A DNA stretch of 64,000 nt from CAJPPJ01 sp963545265 (GCA_963545265.1 CAUUHY010000005.1:1-64000), one strand, 5' to 3'. Positions 16,941-26,247 are shown, counted from the first letter of the stretch. The notes: generated by a model not told the origin, from the sequence alone. Translations and numbers: made by a program.

Positions 16941-17849
16941 CTAAAAGTTTGTAATATCTTGTAAATTCAAATTCTTAAATATTTCTTCATTACCTTTATA
17001 ACTTAATGGTGATATAGGACTAGGATGATATATAGGGATTATTTTATATCCATTTACATCAAATACCTTTCCAACAACATCAGAAAACCTTTTATATTTT
17101 ACATCTAAAATCGTTCTAGTTGCAGAATATCCTAATGATAGTATTACTTTAGGTTTTATTTCTTCTAATTGCATAAAAAGAAATTTTTTACAGTTGATAC
17201 TACACTTGTTTAAATATTTTTTATCAATAGGATAGCATTTTATTGCTTCAATAAAATATGTATCTTCAATTGTTAAATTTATTAAATTTAATAATTTTTG
17301 CAAAACAACACCAGATGGTAACAATTTATGATTTATATCATACCATGCTATCCCACTTTTTCTCCAACCATTATTAGCTGGTGCTTCACCAAGTATAACA
17401 ACATCTTTTTGCTTTCCAAATGAAACAGTTTTGCTATTAGGAAACTTTTCCACCATATTTGAACACAAACTACAATTTTGGATTTTTTCATCTATAAGAT
17501 TTAACTTAACTTTTAATTTTAGTAATTGATATCTTTCATTAGTATCTTCATTATTTAAAACTTCATCTCTTGTTTTAATAACATAATTTGAATAATCAAT
17601 TTTATCAACTTTAAATTGATCAGATGTAAAATCAATAATTTTATCATTGATAATATTAAAATAATGACTAATACCGTTTATTTTTATTTTACAAATATTA
17701 CCACCAAAATAATCATTTATCAATAATGCTACAATAGCACAATGTCCTAGAGTTTTATTATCTATATTCCATTGCTCTTTACAATCAGGATAACAAGTTT
17801 CTTTAGAATATATATTAATTAATATTTTTTCTAGTTTATCTAATTTCAT
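16941..17849 (-). CDS. YunG-like domain fused to a family 4-type uracil-DNA glycosylase
   Basis: Residues ~1-110 match YunG-like proteins: TLGHCAIVALLINDYFGG, then HYFNIINDKIIDFTSDQF. Residues ~120-302 match iron-sulfur uracil-DNA glycosylases: CSLC, VVILGEAPANNGWRKSG, AIKCYP, a further cysteine in NKCSINCKKF and YHPSP near the end. The four expected cluster cysteines are present. The fusion suggests excision of deaminated bases linked to an unknown N-terminal activity; a classical Ung is also encoded at 44388-45038. GAGGG precedes the ATG. The gene sits in a repeat-bounded cassette next to secA. Confidence 0.75.
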   Translation of the reverse strand: MKLDKLEKILINIYSKETCYPDCKEQWNIDNKTLGHCAIVALLINDYFGGNICKIKINGISHYFNIINDKIIDFTSDQFKVDKIDYSNYVIKTRDEVLNNEDTNERYQLLKLKVKLNLIDEKIQNCSLCSNMVEKFPNSKTVSFGKQKDVVILGEAPANNGWRKSGIAWYDINHKLLPSGVVLQKLLNLINLTIEDTYFIEAIKCYPIDKKYLNKCSINCKKFLFMQLEEIKPKVILSLGYSATRTILDVKYKRFSDVVGKVFDVNGYKIIPIYHPSPISPLSYKGNEEIFKNLNLQDITNF

Positions 17850-18020
17850 ATTATCCCTCAGCTAATAAATATTATATCATAAATCATTCATATTTCTTTA
17901 TTTGTAATATTATTTATTTTTATTATCTAAAGAAGCAATTAAATCAGCAAAAAACTTATCTAAAACTTGTCCAGGACAAAAGATACGCTATAATTACCTA
18001 AATATTGCAATCATAGAAAA

Positions 18021-18054
18021 ACTCGCAAGTCCTTATTTATAGGACTTTACGAGT
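18021..18054 (-). terminator. secA terminator
   Basis: Nested stem CGAGT/ACTCG with an inner AAGTCCT/AGGACTT, followed by Ts, starting two bases past the secA stop. Related hairpins follow remnants A and B. Confidence 0.75.
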
Positions 18055-18055
18055 C

Positions 18056-20545
18056 TTATTTTCCACAACATTGTTTATATTTCTTTCCACTTCCACATGG
18101 ACACATGTGGTTTCTACCTACTTTTTCTATATTTTTAGGTTTATTTTTTAACTTAACTTTTCCATCATTAGTCATTTTTGACTTAGATATTTCTTGTCTT
18201 TCTTGATTTTGAGATATTTCAGATTTAACTAAGAATAAAGTTATTTCTTGATCTATATTTTGTAACATCTTATTAAATAAGTCAAAACCTTCTACTGTAT
18301 AAGCTCTAAGCGGATCTTGTTGACCATATCCTCTTAAATATATAGCTTCTCTAAAATGTTCCATAGCATTTATATGTTCTGTCCAGTATTTATCTACTAC
18401 ACTTAAAGTTATAACTTTTTCAAATTCTTCTACTACTTCAGTTGGTAATTCTTTTATTTTTTCTTGATATTCACTTAATATTTTTTCTTTTACAAAATAT
18501 ATTATAGCATCAGAATCCATTGAAGCTATTTCATCAAATTTAATATCTTCTCTAAGTAATGTATTAAAATATTCGACTATTTCTTGTAGATCTTCTTTTG
18601 TTAATTTTTCACTATCTATTAGTTTTGATTTAACAACATCAGTAACATGGTTTTCTACTGCGACTAAAATACTATCGTGAATAGATTCACTATCTAATAT
18701 TTCATTTCTCTTAGCATACATTATTTCTCTTTGATTATTCATAACATCATCGTATTGTAATAAATTTTTACGAATATCAAAGTTGTTTCCTTCAACTCTT
18801 TTTTGTGCTGAAGAAAGCCCTTTAGTAAATCTCTTACTAGTTATTGCTTCTGTTTCTTCAAAACCTAATCTAATAAGCATATTCTTTAGACCATCAGTTC
18901 CAAATCTAACCATTAAATCATCTTCCATAGAAACATAAAATTGACTAAATCCAGGATCTCCTTGTCTTCCACTTCTTCCTCTTAACTGATTATCAATTCT
19001 TCTTGATTCATGTCTTTCAGTTCCTAAAACACATAAACCTCCAAGATCTTTAGTTTCATCAGTAAGTTTAATGTCAGTTCCACGACCTGCCATATTAGTT
19101 GCAACTGTAACTGCGCCTTTTTGTCCTGCTTTAGCTATAATTTCTGCTTCTCTAGCGTTGTTTTTAGCATTTAAGACTTCATGTTCGATATTTTTAGATG
19201 TCAACAATTGACTAATTAATTCATTAGTTTCTACAGCTATAGTACCAATAAGTATCGGTTGACCTAATTTATGTCTTTTTTCAACTTCATTAATTAAAGA
19301 AGTAAATTTACCTTTTTGTGTTGGATATAACAAATCTGGAGCATCTATTCTTGCTACTGGTTTATTAGTAGGAATACAAATAACTCTCATATTATATATA
19401 TCATTAAATTCTTCTTCTTCAGTTTTAGCAGTACCTGTCATACCAGATAATTTATTATACATTCTAAATAAGTTTTGGAATGTTATAGTAGCTAAAGTCT
19501 TAGTTTCTTGATTAATCTTAACGTTTTCTTTAGCTTCTATAGCTTGATGAAGACCATCACTATATGCTCTTCCCTTCATTAAACGTCCAGTAAATTGATC
19601 TACTATAACTATTTCACCATTATTAACTACATAATCTACATCTTTTCTCATAGAGAAATTAGCACGCAAAGCCTGATTAATATGATGAATTAAATTAGCA
19701 TTTGATACTTCATAAAGATTAGCTAAATGGAATTCTTTTTCTCCTTTTTTAACTCCTTCTTCTGTAAGTGTAACTGTCTTATTTTGTTCTTCATAGATAT
19801 AATCTACATCTTTTTTTAATTTCTTAGCAAATCTATCTGCTGCTTCATACATAGAAACATTTTTTAAATCTCCTCCAGATATAATTAAAGGAGTTCTAGC
19901 TTCATCTATTAAAACTGAGTCAACTTCATCTACTATTGCAAAATTAAGTTTTCTTTGTACTCTATCTTCTTTATGAGTAACCATATTATCTCTTAGATAA
20001 TCAAATCCAAGTTCATTATTTGTAGTATATAAAATATCACATTCATATGCTTTTTTCTTTTCTTGTGGAGTTAAATCTCTTAAATTTATTCCAACGCTAA
20101 GTCCTAAAAATTCATGTATTCTTCCCATCCACTTAGCATCACGATCTGCAAGATATTCATTAACAGTTACTATGTGTGTACCTTTACCATCTAGTGCATT
20201 TAAATAAGCTGGTAAGACAGAAGTTAAAGTTTTACCTTCTCCTGTTTTCATTTCAGCTATATTACCTTTATGTATAGCAATAGCACCAAGTAATTGAACA
20301 TAGAATGGTTTTTCATTATTTACTCTAAATGCTGCTTCTCTTGCCGTAGCATAAGCTTCAACTAAAATATCATCTAATGTTTCACCATTTTCTAATCTAT
20401 TTTTAAATTCATCAGTCTTTGCTTTTAATTCATAATCTGAAAGTTTAGAATATTCTTCTTCTAACTCTTCAATTTTATCAGCAATTACAGAAAATTTTTT
20501 AAGTTCTCTATAATCTTGATCAAATAATCTTTTTAAAAAATTCAT
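18056..20545 (-). CDS. secA: preprotein translocase ATPase SecA
   Basis: Motor of Sec-dependent protein export. 829 residues with all landmarks: Walker A region AEMKTGEGKTLTSVLPAYL (~80-98), DEVDSVLIDEARTPLIISG (Walker B), the preprotein cross-linking domain, NMAGRGTDIKLTDE, LRGRSGRQGDPG, helical scaffold and wing domains, and a C-terminal SEC-C zinc motif CPCGSGKKYKQCCGK. AGGTGA precedes the ATG. hpf lies upstream as in Bacillus, but the prfB gene expected downstream is absent; accessory cassettes follow instead. Pieces of this gene recur at 16.7, 13.6 and 5.6 kb. Confidence 0.98.
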   Translation of the reverse strand: MNFLKRLFDQDYRELKKFSVIADKIEELEEEYSKLSDYELKAKTDEFKNRLENGETLDDILVEAYATAREAAFRVNNEKPFYVQLLGAIAIHKGNIAEMKTGEGKTLTSVLPAYLNALDGKGTHIVTVNEYLADRDAKWMGRIHEFLGLSVGINLRDLTPQEKKKAYECDILYTTNNELGFDYLRDNMVTHKEDRVQRKLNFAIVDEVDSVLIDEARTPLIISGGDLKNVSMYEAADRFAKKLKKDVDYIYEEQNKTVTLTEEGVKKGEKEFHLANLYEVSNANLIHHINQALRANFSMRKDVDYVVNNGEIVIVDQFTGRLMKGRAYSDGLHQAIEAKENVKINQETKTLATITFQNLFRMYNKLSGMTGTAKTEEEEFNDIYNMRVICIPTNKPVARIDAPDLLYPTQKGKFTSLINEVEKRHKLGQPILIGTIAVETNELISQLLTSKNIEHEVLNAKNNAREAEIIAKAGQKGAVTVATNMAGRGTDIKLTDETKDLGGLCVLGTERHESRRIDNQLRGRSGRQGDPGFSQFYVSMEDDLMVRFGTDGLKNMLIRLGFEETEAITSKRFTKGLSSAQKRVEGNNFDIRKNLLQYDDVMNNQREIMYAKRNEILDSESIHDSILVAVENHVTDVVKSKLIDSEKLTKEDLQEIVEYFNTLLREDIKFDEIASMDSDAIIYFVKEKILSEYQEKIKELPTEVVEEFEKVITLSVVDKYWTEHINAMEHFREAIYLRGYGQQDPLRAYTVEGFDLFNKMLQNIDQEITLFLVKSEISQNQERQEISKSKMTNDGKVKLKNKPKNIEKVGRNHMCPCGSGKKYKQCCGK

Positions 20546-20572
20546 AATATCACCTAAAGTAATTCTATCAAA

Positions 20573-20598
20573 AAAAGACTTGTAATTACAAGTCTTTT
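20573..20598 (-). terminator. terminator between hpf and secA
   Basis: AAAAGACTTGTAA/TTACAAGTCTTTT is a perfect palindrome just after the hpf stop, with Ts on the minus-strand exit side. secA therefore probably depends on partial read-through or its own promoter. Confidence 0.7.
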
Positions 20599-20609
20599 AA
20601 CGAACTATG

Positions 20610-21131
20610 TTACTTATCTTCCTCAATAAGTCCATAATTTTCATCTTTTCTTTTATATAACACTTTTATATCCATAGATTCAGCATCTTTAAATATAAAG
20701 AAATCATGTCCTAATAATTCCATTTGTAATATTGCTTCTTCTTCATTCATAGGAATTAGTTCGATTTTCTTTCTCTTAACTATAGATTTTTCATTAGATT
20801 TTAATTCTTCTATTTCTTCATAGATAAATATTTCTTCTCTTCTTTTAGAAAGCTTAGTTTTATTTTTTCTAATTTGTCTTTCTATTTTATCTATAGATAA
20901 ATCAATTCCCGCATATAAATCATCATTTTTTTCTTCAGCTCTTATATATAAATTTCCCGTATTTAATGTAAACTCTACACTATAATTTGTATTTTTATTA
21001 CCAGAAAGCAATACATTTAATTCCATATCTTCTTTGCTAATATACTTATTTAATTTAGAAGATTTTTCTTCTATATAACTCTTAATAGAATCTGTCACTT
21101 CAAAATCTTTTGCTCTAATATTTATTCTCAT
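20610..21131 (-). CDS. hpf: long-form ribosome hibernation promoting factor
   Basis: Binds idle ribosomes and dimerises them to 100S. At 173 residues it has the RaiA-like N-domain (MRINIRAKDFEVTDSIKSYIEEKSSKL...) and the C-terminal dimerisation domain typical of the long form (EEAILQMELLGHDFFIFKDAES and YGLIEE). A near-perfect AAGGAGG ribosome binding site precedes the ATG. It lies directly upstream of secA as in other Bacilli. Confidence 0.93.
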   Translation of the reverse strand: MRINIRAKDFEVTDSIKSYIEEKSSKLNKYISKEDMELNVLLSGNKNTNYSVEFTLNTGNLYIRAEEKNDDLYAGIDLSIDKIERQIRKNKTKLSKRREEIFIYEEIEELKSNEKSIVKRKKIELIPMNEEEAILQMELLGHDFFIFKDAESMDIKVLYKRKDENYGLIEEDK

Positions 21132-21166
21132 ACATTACCTCCTTATATGTTAAATAAATTAATGAA

Positions 21167-24100
21167 TTATTTTCTCTTTTTACAAGTCTTTCTTGATTTT
21201 TGACAGTAAGATTCGTTTCCTGCTTTATCTTTAGCTCTATAACAAGTTCCACCATCTCCATCACAATTTGAATTTTTCTTTTTATTTACCGTTTCTCCTG
21301 ATTTAGAAGTAGCTAAGCCACTTTCATAATCTTCAAATTCACATTTTTTATAAAAAATACTACCATCTGAAGTTTCACATTCTGAATCTAAACTTTCTTT
21401 GGTTTGTACTGGTGGTTCATCATCTATTCTAAATGTTAAACTACATCCTCCTACATTACCTGCTGCATCCATCATTAAAAGATTCATTGTTCTTGTATCA
21501 GAAGAATAATCATGATTCTTATCATCCTTTTTCTTCTTTTGTATTTTTTTCATAAACTTTTTAGCTTTATCAGTAATTTTTGTATGGTCAGAACCCATAT
21601 GACCATTATTTTCCCAAATAGTATCGTGACTATTCATAATAAATCGCTCATATTTAGGTTTTGGTTTTTTAACACCTGTTACTTCATCTTTATCAGAATC
21701 TTCATCTCTTAATTTATAATAAGGTTCTGCAAAAGCTATTTTATTAAGATTTGATAACATTTCCATACTCTGTACTTTAAAATTTTTTACATCAGTTATC
21801 CATTTACCATCTTCTGTATAATCAAAATCCCAATTGCTAGTATCATTTAAATAATCTCTATCTAAAGAACCTTTTATATCTCTAGATACTTTATCTCTAA
21901 CAATATTAAATGTACAAACTGGATTAGTTTTATCTATTAATACTCCATACTTAGCAACTGTCTTTCTACCTTCATCAGAAAGATTTCTATAACTTCTTGT
22001 ATTTAATTCACAAACACCCATATTACCAGCTAAATCATATATAACTCCATAAGGTTTAGTCCATGCACTATAATTTGGAGTTCTAACATGTTCATTTGGA
22101 TTAAGTGCCGTTTCTTTAGTCATTCTAAATACATCACCATATTCATCAACTTGTTCTAATTTTATATAATCATCATCAAAATAAGATTTAAGTCCTGCTG
22201 TATTACCTGCTGTATTACGTTTTCCCCAATTTATTTGTGAATACAAAAAGTTAGGTGCTACATCTATATAACTATTTGCTAAATCATTTGGCACATTAGT
22301 CACAGGTCTTAAGCATTTATTATTTCCTTTATAAGTAAACTTATCATTATTACTACGTTCCCTAACACCTTCTGTACCATTACAACTGTCTACTTTATCA
22401 AGATCAGAAAAATAAACATATACATCACTATTAAACCACCAATTAATATTAGGATGGTTTCCTCTTATACTTATTTGACAAACAGGTGATTGTTTTCTTA
22501 TATTTTGTACTTCAACAGTCTGTTGCACTCTATTACCAGCATTATCAACAACAATTACTTGATACGATCCGTTATTAGATGCATATCTATATTTCTCTCT
22601 AGAAGTTATTTTATTACCAGTATTATTTTCAACTGTTTCAATTTCTTTAATACCACTTATATCGTCTCTTGCATCAAAATATAATTGAACAGCATTTCTT
22701 GTAAATATTCTTTTTCCTCTTACTGGATTTTCATTACTTCTTGTATATACATAAACAGATTTAATATTATTTATGTTACCTTGAATTTGTAAAGAATTTA
22801 AATCTCTCACTTCTGGAAATCTAAGTAAAACTCTTCTTCCACCATTACTTATAGTCCTAGTAAATATTTCTCCATTTACATTAAATATGTATTCTGATGC
22901 TTGCGAATTATCTTTCAATTCTATAGCTATAAGTTTAACGTCTGTAAAATCAGTTATATTCTCTGCTCCATAAATTCCCATAACTGGATCTCTTAAAGTC
23001 CATTGTTCAGTTCCTTTAAGTCCTTTTTTGATATTACATCCTTCTTCTCCATTATCATATTTATCTGTATATTGACTAGGGAAATATCCAACTTTTCTAC
23101 ACGCACTTTCATCTACAACTAATTCTTGATCACGATCATATATTTGATATCCATAATATATATCTTCTGGAGTTAATTCCGGTGGTTTTCTATCATTAGT
23201 AGTTTGAATAGGGTTACGACAAGAACTTCCATTACAATAATTATTTGGATTATTATTATTATTATGAGGATAATAATTATTGTTTCCTCCCCTATTATGC
23301 GGAGACCATCCTTTGTCTCTACTTAATTCGTTACCAGCATTATCTTTTGCATATCCATATACTAGGTTAATACCATCTTTTAATTCAAGCTCTGTTAATT
23401 GATTATAATTTGGTGTATCTGCACTATCTCCAAGACCCCAAGTAGCTATTCCACTTTCATTATCTTTTAAATAAGTTATTTGGACTTTTCCATTATTTAA
23501 ACCTAAGGAAATATATGGATTTCTAACATCTTGCATTACCTTAACTTCACAAGCTGTAGATCTTCCTTTTCTATCATAAACATTTATATTTTCTTTTACT
23601 TTATAACTTCCTGGTTTTGCTTCAAACTTCTTACTATAAAGTTCTCTTTTACATCTTTCTCCACCTAATTCATCAATACATCTTACAGAAGTTTCTACTT
23701 CTTTATTTGTCCATTTATCATTTTCTATTTCTACTTCACATTGAACATTAGGACATACTTTACCTTTTTCACACTTATTAGTACCAGGTTGATAATTTTC
23801 ATCTGTTTCATCATCATCTGATTCTTTTAATTTTAAAAGACTCTTACAATCATCTTTTAATCTATTTTTTCTACATTCTAAATATTTATTTAAACCATCA
23901 TAAAGATTTGAACATCCAATACCAACTTCATTACCACAAATAATACAAGCTTTGTATTCGTAATTTTGATTACCAACATTTTTTATTTGAACAATACTGA
24001 TATCTCTATAACAATATCTTTCTTTCTCATCAGTTCCTTCTTTATAATAAGGATTTTTTAAATCTTGTTCATATCCTTCTTCTATAAGTTGTCCTAAAGT

Positions 24101-24391
24101 TACTATTTCTCTAGAATTTTCTTTTGGAACTGGACAATTTTTATTGTTAGTATCTTCGCAATATTTATTTTCGCTAAGATATGTACTCGTCATATTTTTT
24201 CCTGCTGTCTTCATTCCGTTTTCGTGACTAATAAGTACATTTTTTTTAGTCTTACTTATATATCCAGTTACAGATATTATCGCAATAGAACTAAGAATCC
24301 CTATAATAACGATAACTGCTATAATTTCTACTAGAGTAAACGCTTTTTTACTGTGTTTACATTTTTTGTTACATTTTATTTTTTTCTTCAT
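21167..24391 (-). CDS. giant prepilin-like surface protein with Ig-like repeats
   Basis: 1074 residues. After a short Lys/Cys-rich leader comes KKAFTLVEIIAVIVIIGILS, a type IV prepilin/pseudopilin cleavage site and hydrophobic helix (class III signal, Glu5 present). The rest is far larger than ordinary pilins: Cys-rich, with several Ig-like blocks each ending in a D-x-AGN motif (DNAGNEL, DNAGNRV, DLAGNMG, DAAGNVG, DKAGNES) and an Asn/Pro-rich linker around residue 370. It ends with a Lys/Cys-rich tail. It probably sits outside the cell as a minor pilin, adhesin or envelope protein. No pilus assembly genes are in this window. Confidence 0.75.
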   Translation of the reverse strand: MKKKIKCNKKCKHSKKAFTLVEIIAVIVIIGILSSIAIISVTGYISKTKKNVLISHENGMKTAGKNMTSTYLSENKYCEDTNNKNCPVPKENSREIVTLGQLIEEGYEQDLKNPYYKEGTDEKERYCYRDISIVQIKNVGNQNYEYKACIICGNEVGIGCSNLYDGLNKYLECRKNRLKDDCKSLLKLKESDDDETDENYQPGTNKCEKGKVCPNVQCEVEIENDKWTNKEVETSVRCIDELGGERCKRELYSKKFEAKPGSYKVKENINVYDRKGRSTACEVKVMQDVRNPYISLGLNNGKVQITYLKDNESGIATWGLGDSADTPNYNQLTELELKDGINLVYGYAKDNAGNELSRDKGWSPHNRGGNNNYYPHNNNNNPNNYCNGSSCRNPIQTTNDRKPPELTPEDIYYGYQIYDRDQELVVDESACRKVGYFPSQYTDKYDNGEEGCNIKKGLKGTEQWTLRDPVMGIYGAENITDFTDVKLIAIELKDNSQASEYIFNVNGEIFTRTISNGGRRVLLRFPEVRDLNSLQIQGNINNIKSVYVYTRSNENPVRGKRIFTRNAVQLYFDARDDISGIKEIETVENNTGNKITSREKYRYASNNGSYQVIVVDNAGNRVQQTVEVQNIRKQSPVCQISIRGNHPNINWWFNSDVYVYFSDLDKVDSCNGTEGVRERSNNDKFTYKGNNKCLRPVTNVPNDLANSYIDVAPNFLYSQINWGKRNTAGNTAGLKSYFDDDYIKLEQVDEYGDVFRMTKETALNPNEHVRTPNYSAWTKPYGVIYDLAGNMGVCELNTRSYRNLSDEGRKTVAKYGVLIDKTNPVCTFNIVRDKVSRDIKGSLDRDYLNDTSNWDFDYTEDGKWITDVKNFKVQSMEMLSNLNKIAFAEPYYKLRDEDSDKDEVTGVKKPKPKYERFIMNSHDTIWENNGHMGSDHTKITDKAKKFMKKIQKKKKDDKNHDYSSDTRTMNLLMMDAAGNVGGCSLTFRIDDEPPVQTKESLDSECETSDGSIFYKKCEFEDYESGLATSKSGETVNKKKNSNCDGDGGTCYRAKDKAGNESYCQKSRKTCKKRK

Positions 24392-24403
24392 AATAAAGTA
24401 ACT

Positions 24404-24463
24404 CCCTTGTATTATAATGATAACATTTTAAAAAAATAATGTGTTATTTTATATACACATTAT
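24404..24463 (-). promoter_or_regulatory. tagO terminator followed by prepilin-gene promoter
   Basis: On the minus strand, ATAATGTG/CACATTAT (24436-24463) with a T-run ends the tagO transcript. TATAAT at 24411-24416 lies 20 bases before the prepilin ATG, with AAGGGAG between. No convincing -35 is seen. The giant prepilin therefore seems to be its own transcription unit. Confidence 0.55.
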
Positions 24464-24488
24464 CATTTTATATGTAAAAATACAATTA

Positions 24489-25538
24489 TTATTTTTTGTT
24501 TTCTAAGTTAATTTTATCACTTAAAATATTAGTATGAAAAACAAACCATAAAGTTAAAACAAATAAAACAACATAAACTATTTTACCAAGTACCCTCTCT
24601 TTTATAACATAAAAAATTGATGCTATAGAAAACAAAGTATTAATTAAATATATTATTAAAACTGTTTTTTTATGAGAAAATCTCATTTTTAGTATTTGAT
24701 GATGAAAATGATCTTTATCCGGATCAAATATTGGTTTATGTTTTAATTTTCTTCTAAATATTGCAAATAGAGTATCAAATATTGGAATTGATAAAATTAA
24801 AAGTGGCACAACTAAAGATGTAATCATAGCTGATTTAAAGCCTACTACCGAAGTAACACCAATAATAAATCCTAAAAAGACTGATCCTGTATCACCTAAA
24901 AATGTTTTAGCTGGATTAAAATTATATTTTAGAAAACCTAAAGATGAACCAAGCATAGATATAGCTAAGAAAAGTTCTAATGTTCCAAATCTTTCTTGAA
25001 ATAGAGAAATAACTATTATAGTTAAAAAATATATAGAAGATATTCCAGTTGCTAAACCATCAAGTCCATCTATTAGATTTATTATGTTCATACAAGAAAC
25101 TATAAATAAAATAGTTAGTGGTATTGCATAATAGCCTAAATTGATAGTAAAACCAAAGATACCAATATTAGAAATCAGTAAATTTCCATATAAAACTACA
25201 ATAGAAGCAGATACTATGTGAAGTAAAAATTTTATTTTAGCAGGAACTGGTTTAACATCATCAAATAAACCTAAAATAATAATTATAAAAGATCCTACCA
25301 CTATAGCTAGTAATTCTTTAGAAAAATTACCGAATAATAATACTGCTAATATAAAAGAAATATATACTGCTAAACCTCCAATTCTAGGTATTGGTTTAGT
25401 ATGAACTCTTCGTTCGTCTTTAGGTACATCTATTGCATTTATATGATGTGCCATTTTTATAACTTGTGGTGTTACAAGTAAAGAAGTCAACATAGGTATT
25501 AAAAACATCAAAAATAATCTTAAGTAATAAAATTCCAT
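24489..25538 (-). CDS. tagO: undecaprenyl-phosphate GlcNAc-1-phosphate transferase (TagO/WecA-like)
   Basis: Starts wall polymer (teichoic acid or polysaccharide) synthesis on the membrane lipid carrier. 349 residues with about ten membrane helices. Family motifs are VHTKPIPRIGGLAVY, ILGLFDDVKPVPAKIKFLLH (metal-binding DD), NIINLIDGLDGLATG, FNPAKTFLGDTGSVFLG and the HFHHQILKMRFSH loop that distinguishes TagO/WecA from MraY. AGGAG precedes the start. It lies nine bases from rpiB, in the order murA-rpmE-rpiB-tagO. No other teichoic acid gene is in the window. Confidence 0.9.
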   Translation of the reverse strand: MEFYYLRLFLMFLIPMLTSLLVTPQVIKMAHHINAIDVPKDERRVHTKPIPRIGGLAVYISFILAVLLFGNFSKELLAIVVGSFIIIILGLFDDVKPVPAKIKFLLHIVSASIVVLYGNLLISNIGIFGFTINLGYYAIPLTILFIVSCMNIINLIDGLDGLATGISSIYFLTIIVISLFQERFGTLELFLAISMLGSSLGFLKYNFNPAKTFLGDTGSVFLGFIIGVTSVVGFKSAMITSLVVPLLILSIPIFDTLFAIFRRKLKHKPIFDPDKDHFHHQILKMRFSHKKTVLIIYLINTLFSIASIFYVIKERVLGKIVYVVLFVLTLWFVFHTNILSDKINLENKK

Positions 25539-25546
25539 TTCTTCTC

Positions 25547-25993
25547 CTATTTTAATTGATTTTCATAGTTAGTTATTTTTTCTATTCTTTTTATATGTCT
25601 TTCTTCATTAGAAAATTCTGAAGTTATAAATGTTTCTATTATTTCTATTAAATCTTCTAAATTATTAGCAGCAGATAGCGCTAACATATTCGCATCATTA
25701 TGATTTCTTGCAAGTCTTGCTTCTTCTTTATTTACAACTCTTGCACATCTAATACCTTTTACTTTGTTGCAAGCTATGCTCATACCTATTCCAGTACCAC
25801 AAATAGCTATACCATAATCCAAATTTTTCTTAGCTACTTCTTCTGCTAAAGATATACCATATAGCGAATAATCACACGCTCCTGATGTAAAACATCCATT
25901 ATCTTTTATTTCAATATTCTTATCTTTTAAAGCTTTTATTATTTCGCTTTTTATTTCAAATCCTCTATGATCTGAAGTAATTCCAATTATCAT
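25547..25993 (-). CDS. rpiB: ribose-5-phosphate isomerase B
   Basis: Interconverts ribose-5-phosphate and ribulose-5-phosphate. 148 residues with ITSDHRGFEIKSEI (substrate-binding Asp-His), AICGTGIGMSIACNKVKGIRCA (catalytic Cys in CGTG-type loop) and ARNHNDANMLALS. GGAGG precedes the ATG. It sits between rpmE and tagO on the same strand. A LacA/RpiB-type isomerase for another sugar phosphate is the alternative, but no galactose genes are near. Confidence 0.9.
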   Translation of the reverse strand: MIIGITSDHRGFEIKSEIIKALKDKNIEIKDNGCFTSGACDYSLYGISLAEEVAKKNLDYGIAICGTGIGMSIACNKVKGIRCARVVNKEEARLARNHNDANMLALSAANNLEDLIEIIETFITSEFSNEERHIKRIEKITNYENQLK

Positions 25994-26034
25994 TAGATAC
26001 CTCCTTATCTAATTTTAACAAAAAAAAAGATGAA

Positions 26035-26247
26035 TTACTCACCTTTTGTATCAAAACCATATTTTTTGTTAAATTTATCTACTTTTCCAGCTTTTCTCTT
26101 TCTATTATCTATTCCTGTATAGAATGGATGACATTTAGAACATGTTTCAATACGAATTTCTGATTCTGTTGATTGTACATCAAAAATAGCACCACATGAA
26201 CATATTACTTTTGCATCTTTATATGCTGGATGAATTCCTTTTCTCAT
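26035..26247 (-). CDS. rpmE: 50S ribosomal protein L31 (zinc-binding type)
   Basis: Begins MRKGIHPAYKDAKVICSCGAIF. It retains CSCG and CSKCHPFYTG, the four-cysteine zinc-binding form, and ends in the usual RVDKFNKKYG-like tail. The ATG six codons inside the longest frame is chosen because GGAAGGAGA lies just upstream. About 70 residues, the family norm. Confidence 0.95.
   Translation of the reverse strand: MRKGIHPAYKDAKVICSCGAIFDVQSTESEIRIETCSKCHPFYTGIDNRKRKAGKVDKFNKKYGFDTKGE

Larger units (their letters stand above)
13747..17963. repeat. dispersed 11-bp direct repeat AACTTATCTAA (six perfect copies)
   Basis: Perfect copies lie at 13747-13757, 15323-15333, 15363-15373, 15375-15385, 16893-16903, 16905-16915 and 17953-17963, seven sites if both members of the two tandem pairs are counted. 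A one-mismatch copy is at 16655-16665. The tandem pairs at 15361 and 16891 are identical over 26 bases and their left flanks are also similar. The copies separate hisS, the methyltransferase-TetR pair and the YunG-UDG gene from one another and from secA, always close to a gene's 3' end. None was noticed elsewhere in the window. Confidence 0.75.

Noticed and set aside
13747..17963. CRISPR array
   Set aside because: The AACTTATCTAA copies are too short and their spacing is set by whole genes, not regular spacers; no cas genes are present.
13747..17963. Integron attC sites
   Set aside because: The cassette-like layout is suggestive, but no RYYYAAC/GTTRRRY pairs with the required hairpin and no integrase were found.
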